12,217 bases of DNA, from NCBI GenBank assembly GCA_964243435.1, contig CAXTFM010000108.1:1-12217 (forward strand), written 5' to 3'. A program made the position numbers and the translations under genes. A model generated the notes under the pieces. The model had not been told where the DNA came from, made no database searches, and saw nothing but the letters and a program-made list of their open reading frames with translations. The DNA is from RH-AL1 sp964243435 (GTDB lineage: Bacteria; Pseudomonadota; Alphaproteobacteria; Rhizobiales; Beijerinckiaceae). Shown here in pieces: positions 1 through 5,672 of this stretch (the first letter of the stretch is position 1; each line of letters opens with the position of its first letter).

Positions 1-1
1 C

Positions 2-727
2 CAGATCGGCAAGCGCGTGCTGCAGATCGGTTGCGATCCCAAGCACGACTCCACCTTCCCGCTGACCAAGAAGCTGATCCCCACCGTCATCGACATCCTC
101 GAAACGGTCGACTTCCACACCGAAGAGCTGCGCCCCGCCGACTTCGTGTTCGAAGGTTTTAATGGCGTGATGTGCGTGGAAGCCGGTGGCCCGCCGGCCG
201 GGACCGGCTGCGGCGGCTACGTCGTGGGGCAAACCGTCAAGCTGCTCAAGGAGCACCACCTTCTCGATGAGACGGACGTGGTGATCTTCGACGTGCTGGG
301 CGACGTCGTCTGCGGCGGCTTCGCGGCGCCGCTCCAGCACGCCGAGCGTGCCCTGGTCGTGACAGCCAACGACTTCGACTCGATCTTCGCCATGAACCGC
401 ATCGTCGCGGCGATCGAAGCCAAGGCCAAGAACTACAAGGTCCGGTTCGGCGGCGTGATCGTCAACCGTTCCAACGGGACCGATCAGGTGGACAAGTTCA
501 ACGAGCGCGTGGGGCTCAACAAGGTCGCCCATTTCCCCGACCTCGACGCGATCCGCAAGAGCCGCCTGAAGAAGGCGACGCTGTTCGAGATGGAGGAGAC
601 GCCGGAGATCCTGGCCGTGCAGAACGAATACCTGCGCCTGGCCGAACTGCTTTACAAAGGCACGGAGCCGCTGACACCGTCCGCGCTCAAGGATCGCGAC
701 ATCTTCGACCTGCTGGGGTTCGATTGA
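2..727 (+). CDS. bchL: BchL, light-independent protochlorophyllide reductase iron protein (5' partial)
   Basis: This is the ATP-dependent electron donor of the dark-operative protochlorophyllide reductase. It resembles nitrogenase NifH and passes electrons to the BchN-BchB component, which reduces ring D of protochlorophyllide. The frame is open from base 2 and gives 241 residues. The family is about 300 residues long, so roughly the first 60, including the P-loop, lie outside the window. The visible part holds the switch-region sequence CDPKHDSTF, then the two cysteines that bind the bridging 4Fe-4S cluster of the homodimer: MCVEAGGPP (Cys codon at 173) and DVVCGGFAAP (Cys codon at 311). The C-terminal LFEMEETPE segment is also typical. 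Its stop overlaps the bchM start (TGATG), which indicates co-translation. Identification is by recognition of near-invariant family sequence; no defect is seen in the visible part. Confidence 0.97.
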   Translation, partial: QIGKRVLQIGCDPKHDSTFPLTKKLIPTVIDILETVDFHTEELRPADFVFEGFNGVMCVEAGGPPAGTGCGGYVVGQTVKLLKEHHLLDETDVVIFDVLGDVVCGGFAAPLQHAERALVVTANDFDSIFAMNRIVAAIEAKAKNYKVRFGGVIVNRSNGTDQVDKFNERVGLNKVAHFPDLDAIRKSRLKKATLFEMEETPEILAVQNEYLRLAELLYKGTEPLTPSALKDRDIFDLLGFD

Positions 728-1440
728 TGCCGCAAGCCTCCGCCATCGCCAAGCGATCCTATACCGAGCGGCGCGGCCAGCTCGAGACCTACTTCGACCG
801 CACGGCCGTCGAGGCCTGGGCGCGGTTGACGTCCGACGCGCCGGTGAGCCGCATCCGCGCCACGGTGCGGGCCGGGCGCGACGCGATGCGCGCCGCCATC
901 CTCGACACCCTGCCCGCGGACCTGCGCGGCGCACGGCTGCTCGACGCCGGCTGCGGCACCGGGGCGCTGGCGGTCGAGGCGGCGCGGCGCGGCGCGGAGG
1001 TCGTCGCGGTGGACCTCGCGCCGACGCTTGTCGCCCTCGCCGAAAGCCGGCTGCCGCGCACGCTCGGGCACGGCCGCATCAGTTTCCACGCCGGCGACAT
1101 GCTCGACCCCGCGCTGGGCCGCTTCGACCACGTCGTCGCGATGGACTCGCTGATCCACTATCGCGCCGACGACATGGCCGCCGCCGTCGCCCGCCTCGCC
1201 GCGCGCACGGACCACACGCTCGTCTTCACCTTCGCCCCGCGCACGGCCGCGCTGACCCTGATGCACGCCGCCGGCAAGCTGTTCCCGCGCGGCGACCGCT
1301 CGCCGGCGATCGAGCCGGTCGCGCCCGCCGCCATCCGCCGCCGCCTCGAGACCGGCCGCCCGGCGCTGCGCCTCGGCCGCTCGGCGCGGGTCGCGACGGG
1401 CTTCTACATTTCCCAGGCGCAGGAGGTCCTCGTCGCATGA
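727..1440 (+). CDS. bchM: BchM, Mg-protoporphyrin IX O-methyltransferase
   Basis: This SAM-dependent enzyme methylates the ring-C propionate of Mg-protoporphyrin IX to give the monomethyl ester, the substrate of AcsF encoded downstream. The protein is 237 residues long, normal for the family. An N-terminal helical part contains YFDRTAVEAW near residue 22, as in other BchM proteins. The Rossmann-type SAM site follows: LLDAGCGTG at about 71-79, acidic VDLAP about 20 residues later, and a FDHVVAMDSLIHY segment near 133-145. I chose ATG at 727, which overlaps the bchL stop as TGATG; a TTG one codon upstream is also possible. The stop overlaps lhaA (ATGA). Position between bchL and lhaA matches other purple-bacterial clusters. 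Confidence 0.95.
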   Translation: MPQASAIAKRSYTERRGQLETYFDRTAVEAWARLTSDAPVSRIRATVRAGRDAMRAAILDTLPADLRGARLLDAGCGTGALAVEAARRGAEVVAVDLAPTLVALAESRLPRTLGHGRISFHAGDMLDPALGRFDHVVAMDSLIHYRADDMAAAVARLAARTDHTLVFTFAPRTAALTLMHAAGKLFPRGDRSPAIEPVAPAAIRRRLETGRPALRLGRSARVATGFYISQAQEVLVA

Positions 1441-2888
1441 CGATGCCGGTCGGCACGGCGGCGGACCGCCCGGAAAGCGCGGCGCACCCGCGGGGCGCCG
1501 TCCACCCGCGGGGCCCCGTCGATGCGTGGATGCGCGTTGGCGCCCGTCTGCTCCCCTTTGCCGACGCGGCGACGAGCGAGCTGCCGATGGGCAGGCTCAT
1601 GCGGCTGTCGCTGTTCCAGGTCACGGTGGGCATGGCGGTGGTGCTGCTGATCGGCACGCTGAACCGCGTCATGATCGTGGAACTCGGCGTGCCGGTGTGG
1701 CTCGTCGCCGCCATGATCGCGCTGCCGCTGGTGTTCGCGCCGTTCCGCGCCCTCATCGGCCTGCGCTCGGACGGGCACCGCTCGGCGCTGGGCTGGCGCC
1801 GCGTCCCCTACCTGTGGTTCGGCACGCTGCTGCAGTTCGGCGGCCTCAGCATCATGCCCTTCGCCCTGATCCTGCTGGGGGGCGACACCACCGCCCCGCC
1901 GCTCGTCGGGCAGTGCGCGGCGGCGCTCGCCTTCCTGCTGATGGGCGCCGGGCTGCACACGGTGCAGACCGCCGGGCTCGCGCTCGCGACCGACCTCGCG
2001 CCGCCGCGCGCCCACCCACGCGTCGTCGCCCTGCTTTGCGTGATGATGATGGCCGGCATGTGCGTGTCGGCGCTCCTCTTCGGCGCGCTGCTCGCGCCCT
2101 TTTCCGAGGTGCGGCTGATCCAGGTGGTGCAGGGCGCGGCCTTCGCCACCATGGCGCTGAACCTCCTCGCGCTGTGGAAGCAGGAGCCGCGCACGCCCAG
2201 GCGCGACGGCCAGCGGCTCGGCTTCCACGAGGCGGTGCAACTGTTCTGCGCGCAAAAGATGCCGGCGCGCCGGCTCATCGCCGTGGCGCTCGGCACCATG
2301 GCGTTCTCCATGCAGGACGTGCTGCTGGAGCCTTATGGCGGCCAGGTGCTGCACCTCGCGGTCGGCGCCACGACGGGGCTCACCGCGCTGCTGGCGGTGG
2401 GCGGCATGCTCGGCTTCGTCAGCGCGGCGAAGCGGCTCGGCGCCGGCGTCGACCCCTACCGCTACGCCGCGCGCGGCGTCGGCGTCGGCGTGGCGGCCTT
2501 CGTCCTGCTGATCGCCGCCGGCCCCTCGGGCGCCGTGGCGCCCTTCGCCGCCGGGGTGTTCCTCATCGGGCTGGGCAGCGGCATCTTCGCCCATTGCACG
2601 CTGACGGCGGCGATGGCGCTCGCCAAGCACGGGCAGGCCGGCTTCGTGCTCGGCCTGTGGGGCGCCGTGCAGGCCTCGGCGGCGGGCTGCGCCGTGGCCG
2701 CCGGCGGCCTGCTGCGCGACGCGATGGCCGCGCTCGCGGCGGGCAACACCCTGCCGGCGGCCTTGAACCGACCCTCGTTCGGCTACGGCGCGGTGTATGG
2801 CTGCGAAGTCGCGCTGCTCCTCCTCACCCTTGTCGCCCTCAAGCCGCTGGTGGGGAACACCGTGTCCGTCCCCGCCCTGCCGCGCTGA
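1437..2888 (+). CDS. lhaA: LhaA, light-harvesting 1 assembly protein (PucC/BCD family)
   Basis: This polytopic inner-membrane protein of the major facilitator fold helps assemble or insert the LH1 antenna and may deliver bacteriochlorophyll. It is a relative of PucC. The 483 residues contain about 12 hydrophobic segments. Family hallmarks are LPFADAATSELPMGRLMRLS (about 39-58), TLNRVMIVELGVP, APFRALIGLRSDGHRS and GWRRVPYLWFGTLLQFGGL. AFSMQDVLLEPYGGQVL follows in the second half. The start at 1437 overlaps the bchM stop (ATGA) and has a strong AGGAGG at 1421-1426. The first ~30 residues are low-complexity, with a repeated HPRG motif, and are not part of the conserved fold, so a later start (ATG at 1530) cannot be excluded. 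Downstream one expects puhA and puhB, but puhC follows after 11 bp. Confidence 0.94.
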   Translation: MTMPVGTAADRPESAAHPRGAVHPRGPVDAWMRVGARLLPFADAATSELPMGRLMRLSLFQVTVGMAVVLLIGTLNRVMIVELGVPVWLVAAMIALPLVFAPFRALIGLRSDGHRSALGWRRVPYLWFGTLLQFGGLSIMPFALILLGGDTTAPPLVGQCAAALAFLLMGAGLHTVQTAGLALATDLAPPRAHPRVVALLCVMMMAGMCVSALLFGALLAPFSEVRLIQVVQGAAFATMALNLLALWKQEPRTPRRDGQRLGFHEAVQLFCAQKMPARRLIAVALGTMAFSMQDVLLEPYGGQVLHLAVGATTGLTALLAVGGMLGFVSAAKRLGAGVDPYRYAARGVGVGVAAFVLLIAAGPSGAVAPFAAGVFLIGLGSGIFAHCTLTAAMALAKHGQAGFVLGLWGAVQASAAGCAVAAGGLLRDAMAALAAGNTLPAALNRPSFGYGAVYGCEVALLLLTLVALKPLVGNTVSVPALPR

Positions 2889-2894
2889 AAAGGA
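2888..2894 (+). promoter_or_regulatory. Ribosome binding site of puhC
   Basis: The purine run AAAAGGA covers the last base of the lhaA stop codon and most of the 11-bp gap, and ends 5 bases before the puhC ATG at 2900. It fixes the puhC start and shows that the lhaA-puhC junction is an orderly, translation-competent one rather than a ragged deletion scar. Confidence 0.6.
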
Positions 2895-2899
2895 TCGCC

Positions 2900-3415
2900 A
2901 TGTTTCCCGCCACCGGCACGCCCGACGACGCACCGCGGCAGTCCCGCGAGGTGCCGATCCCGAAAAGCATCCTCGGCGCCGCCGGCGCGCTCATGCTGCT
3001 CACCATCGCGGTCGCGGGCATCGCCCGGCACACCGGCGCCAACCACATGGTTCTGCCGCCGACGCAGGCGGTGGCGAGCCGCGACCTCACCTTCACCGAC
3101 CGCGGCGACGGCGCCGTGGTGATCGCCGACGCGGCCGGCGGCCGGCAGGTCGCGGTCGTGCCGCCGGAAACCGGCGGCTTCCTCCGCGGCATCATGCGCG
3201 GCCTGGTGCGCGAGCATCGCCTGAACGACCTCGGCCCCGGCACGTCATTTCGCTTGACCCGTTGGGCGGATGGGCGATTGTCCATCGAGGATCCGGCGAC
3301 GCGCGAGCGCTTCGAGCTCGCGGCTTTCGGCGCGACCAACGAGGCCGCCTTCGCGCGCCTGCTGGTCGACGAGCCGGCAGCCGACGCCGCGCCGGGGGCG
3401 GGGGACGCGCGATGA
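2900..3415 (+). CDS. puhC: PuhC, photosynthetic (RC-LH1) complex assembly protein
   Basis: PuhC is a single-span membrane protein known in Rhodobacter to be needed for proper organisation of the reaction centre-LH1-PufX core and for phototrophic growth. Here it has 171 residues, close to the usual ~160. A cytoplasmic N-terminal arm of about 24 residues precedes one hydrophobic segment (SILGAAGALMLLTIAVAGIA, about 23-42). A periplasmic domain follows, with the family signature GFLRGIMRGLVREHR (about 94-108) and RLTRWADGRLSIEDPATRER, ending in the AAFGATNEAAFARLL motif. The start has a good Shine-Dalgarno. The stop overlaps the next gene (ATGA). Identity rests on family motifs plus position just before the acsF segment. 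Oddly, it follows lhaA directly, without puhA and puhB. Confidence 0.9.
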   Translation: MFPATGTPDDAPRQSREVPIPKSILGAAGALMLLTIAVAGIARHTGANHMVLPPTQAVASRDLTFTDRGDGAVVIADAAGGRQVAVVPPETGGFLRGIMRGLVREHRLNDLGPGTSFRLTRWADGRLSIEDPATRERFELAAFGATNEAAFARLLVDEPAADAAPGAGDAR

Positions 3416-3723
3416 CGGCAAGCTGGACGGCAGGCTGGGCGGCGGGCGCGGTGGTCGAGGTGCCCTGCACCCTCGACCTCGAACACACGTCCGACAGCCT
3501 GCACGCCTATTGCGACCTCGAGGGCGTCGCCGTCGGTCCCGGCGACGAGGTGCTGATCCTTGACGCGCCCCGCGGCATCGCCTTCGGCGAGCGCGCGCTC
3601 GTGCACCGCCGCGCCAGCGTGCGCCGGGCCGGACCGCTGACGCGCCTGTGGGCGCATGTCGAGGGTTACCTCGAACTCACCGACCTTTACGAGGTCAGCT
3701 TCTCGGAAGGGAGGGCGCCATGA
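3412..3723 (+). CDS. Small conserved-type protein of unknown function between puhC and acsF
   Basis: A 103-residue soluble protein whose function I do not recognise. Its ATG overlaps the puhC stop and its stop overlaps the acsF ATG (both ATGA), so translation is probably coupled on both sides; this argues strongly that it is real. No signal peptide or membrane segment is visible. The core VPCTLDLEHTSDSLHAYCDL is followed by VGPGDEVLILDAP and a C-terminal LELTDLYEVSFSEGRAP; it looks like a small beta-rich fold with two cysteines (in VPCTL and AYCDL). Other purple bacteria also carry a small unassigned reading frame at this place in the puh operon, so a role in reaction-centre assembly or in the cyclase step is a reasonable guess, but it is inference from position only. 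Confidence 0.85.
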   Translation: MTASWTAGWAAGAVVEVPCTLDLEHTSDSLHAYCDLEGVAVGPGDEVLILDAPRGIAFGERALVHRRASVRRAGPLTRLWAHVEGYLELTDLYEVSFSEGRAP

Positions 3724-4796
3724 TCGCGATCGAAGGCGGCGGCAACCGCGGCCTCGCTCCGCGCGACCCTTCGTCGCTGGAGGCGGCGAAGGAGGACACC
3801 ATCCTGTCGCCGCGCTTCTACACCACCGATTTCGCCGCGATGGACCGGCTCGACGTCGGCCTGGTGCGCGCGGAATGGGACCGCATGATCGCCGAGATGC
3901 GCGCCGACCACAATCGCACGCACTTCCGCCGCGAAGGACCGTTTGACGCCGACATCGACGCGTTGCCCCCCGAACTGCGGCGCGAGTTCAAGGACTTCCT
4001 GGTGTCGTCGCTGACGGCGGAGTTCTCGGGCTGCGTGCTGTATTCCGAGATCAAGAAGCGGATCACCAACGCCGACGTCCGCGAACTCTTCACCCTGATG
4101 GCGCGCGACGAGTCGCGCCACGCCGGCTTCATCAACGAAACGCTGAAGGATGCCGGCATCGGCGTCGACCTCGGCTTCCTCACCCGGGTCAAGAAGTACA
4201 CCTACTTCAAGCCGAAGTTCGTCTTCTACGCCACCTACCTCAGCGAGAAGATCGGCTACGCCCGCTACATCACCATCTATCGCGAGCTGGAGCGCCACCC
4301 CGACCGGCTGTTCCATCCGATCTTCCGGTACTTCGAGCGCTGGTGCAACGACGAGTTCCGCCACGGCGAGGCCTTCGCCCTGCTGATGCGCGCCGACCCC
4401 CGCCTGCTCGGCGGCCGCAACCGGCTGTGGATCCGCTTCTTCCTGCTCGCCGTCTTCGCGACCATGTACGTGCGCGACCACATGCGCCCGGCCTTCCACG
4501 CGGCGGTCGGCATCGACCCGACCGCCTACGACATGAAGGTCTTCGCGATCACGACGGAGATCGCGCGCCAGGTGTTCCCGGTGTCGCTCGACATCGACCA
4601 CCCCGCCTTCCGCGCCGGCCTCGACCGGCTGTGGCGCATCACGGAAGCGCGCGCGGCGGCGCCGGGCGGCCTCGTCGGCCGTTTGCGCCGCGGCGCCCTC
4701 GCCGCCCAGGCCGCGCTGGTCTTCGCCCGCCTGTTCGTGCTGCCGGTGAAGCGGACGGACCTGCCCGACACCGTCCTTCTCGCCCCCGCGTGGTGA
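3720..4796 (+). CDS. acsF: AcsF, aerobic (oxidative) Mg-protoporphyrin IX monomethyl ester cyclase
   Basis: This di-iron oxygenase closes the isocyclic ring E of bacteriochlorophyll, converting Mg-protoporphyrin IX monomethyl ester to divinyl-protochlorophyllide with O2. The protein is 358 residues long, the usual AcsF length. Likely iron ligands are visible: Glu101 in LTAEFSG, Glu131 and His134 in RDESRHAGF, and Glu212 and His215 in NDEFRHGEA. A further glutamate lies in the helix around EKIGYARYITIYREL (176-190). The hydrophobic stretch RFFLLAVFATMYVRDHMRPAFH (239-260) and the C-terminal tail ending PVKRTDLPDTVLLAPAW are typical. The start at 3720 overlaps the upstream stop and has GGGAGG just before it. 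Its presence implies bacteriochlorophyll synthesis in the presence of oxygen; whether the anaerobic BchE is also encoded cannot be seen here. Confidence 0.96.
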   Translation: MIAIEGGGNRGLAPRDPSSLEAAKEDTILSPRFYTTDFAAMDRLDVGLVRAEWDRMIAEMRADHNRTHFRREGPFDADIDALPPELRREFKDFLVSSLTAEFSGCVLYSEIKKRITNADVRELFTLMARDESRHAGFINETLKDAGIGVDLGFLTRVKKYTYFKPKFVFYATYLSEKIGYARYITIYRELERHPDRLFHPIFRYFERWCNDEFRHGEAFALLMRADPRLLGGRNRLWIRFFLLAVFATMYVRDHMRPAFHAAVGIDPTAYDMKVFAITTEIARQVFPVSLDIDHPAFRAGLDRLWRITEARAAAPGGLVGRLRRGALAAQAALVFARLFVLPVKRTDLPDTVLLAPAW

Positions 4797-4832
4797 CGGG
4801 GTGAACGAGCCGGCGATGGGAGCGAGCTGAGG

Positions 4833-5603
4833 ATGGGCGCGGTGGCGACGGCGCTCCTTTACACGCTGTTCGTGTGGTGGTTCTCGACCGGGCTGGTGCT
4901 GCTCGTCGTGCTGCGCCGCCCGCGGGCGCTGCGCGCGAGCGTCATGGGGGCGGCGCTGCTGTTCCCCGTCTGCCTGCTGGTGCTGGCGCGCACCGCCGCG
5001 CTCACCAGCACCGTCGGCGTGTACGTCGCCTTTTCCACGGCGATCGTGCTGTGGGGCACGCAGGAGGTGGCGTTCCTGTCGGGCTTCCTGACCGGGCCGC
5101 GGCCGGCGCCCTGCCCGGCCGGCGCCGGCGGCTTCGAGCGTTTCCGCCGCGCGGTCGGCGCGATCCTTTACCACGAGGTGGCACTGCTGGTGACCGGGGC
5201 GGCCGTGCTCGCCGTCACCTGGGGCGCGGCGAACCCCTTCGGCACCCTCACCTTCGCCGTGCTCTGGGTGATGCGCCTCAGCGCCAAGCTCAACCTGTTC
5301 TTCGGCGTGCCGGTGCTCAACGACGGGATGATGCCGGCGCCGGTCGCCTTCCTGCGCAGCTACTTCCGCCGCGGCGCGCTGAACGCGTTCTTCCCCGTCG
5401 CCCTGGTCGGCGCGGTGTGCCTCGCCGGCAGCCTCAGCGTGTTCGCCCTCGACCCCGTGGCCGCGGCGCCGTTCCGGGCCGGCTACGCGCTCGCCTCGGC
5501 CCTGGTCGCGCTGGCCATCCTCGAGCACGCCTTCATGCTGGTGCCGCTTCCTGCCGACCGGCTGTGGCGCTGGAGCGCCGGCGGCGTGCCCGCGAACGAG
5601 TGA
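4833..5603 (+). CDS. puhE: PuhE, photosynthetic complex assembly protein (DUF3623 type)
   Basis: A 256-residue polytopic membrane protein, commonly the last gene of the puh-acsF segment. In Rhodobacter capsulatus PuhE modulates bacteriochlorophyll production and photosystem assembly; its biochemical activity is not known. About seven hydrophobic segments can be picked out (about 6-27, 36-55, 58-80, 114-135, 138-157, 184-204, 216-238). The conserved patch WVMRLSAKLNLFFGVPVLN followed by LRSYFRRGALNAFFPV (about 143-188) is the family signature. The start is ATG at 4833 with a purine-rich leader, 36 bp after acsF. It is followed by a short inverted repeat and then a new gene, so it probably ends the photosynthesis operon. 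No truncation is visible. Confidence 0.9.
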   Translation: MGAVATALLYTLFVWWFSTGLVLLVVLRRPRALRASVMGAALLFPVCLLVLARTAALTSTVGVYVAFSTAIVLWGTQEVAFLSGFLTGPRPAPCPAGAGGFERFRRAVGAILYHEVALLVTGAAVLAVTWGAANPFGTLTFAVLWVMRLSAKLNLFFGVPVLNDGMMPAPVAFLRSYFRRGALNAFFPVALVGAVCLAGSLSVFALDPVAAAPFRAGYALASALVALAILEHAFMLVPLPADRLWRWSAGGVPANE

Positions 5604-5621
5604 CGCCGTGACGCCACGGCG
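5604..5621 (+). terminator. Inverted repeat directly after puhE, possible end of operon
   Basis: CGCCGTG and CACGGCG form a perfect 7-bp GC-rich stem with a 4-base loop (ACGC), beginning at the base after the puhE stop codon. There is no run of T after it, so it is not a textbook intrinsic terminator. It could be a weak or Rho-assisted terminator, or an mRNA 3'-stabilising hairpin. In DNA this GC-rich such repeats arise by chance quite often. Confidence 0.3.
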
Positions 5622-5672
5622 CCGATGCGGCAGCCATCATAACGACATCGTATTGCTGCAGGACTGGTGGGA

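Noticed and set aside
1404..2933. A 509-codon minus-strand open frame opposite lhaA
   Set aside because: Its product is Arg/Gln/His/Glu repeats without a fold signature, whereas the opposite strand encodes a clear LhaA.
3687..5528. A 613-codon minus-strand open frame opposite acsF and puhE
   Set aside because: Composition is typical of a GC-rich shadow frame and both plus-strand genes are recognised family members.
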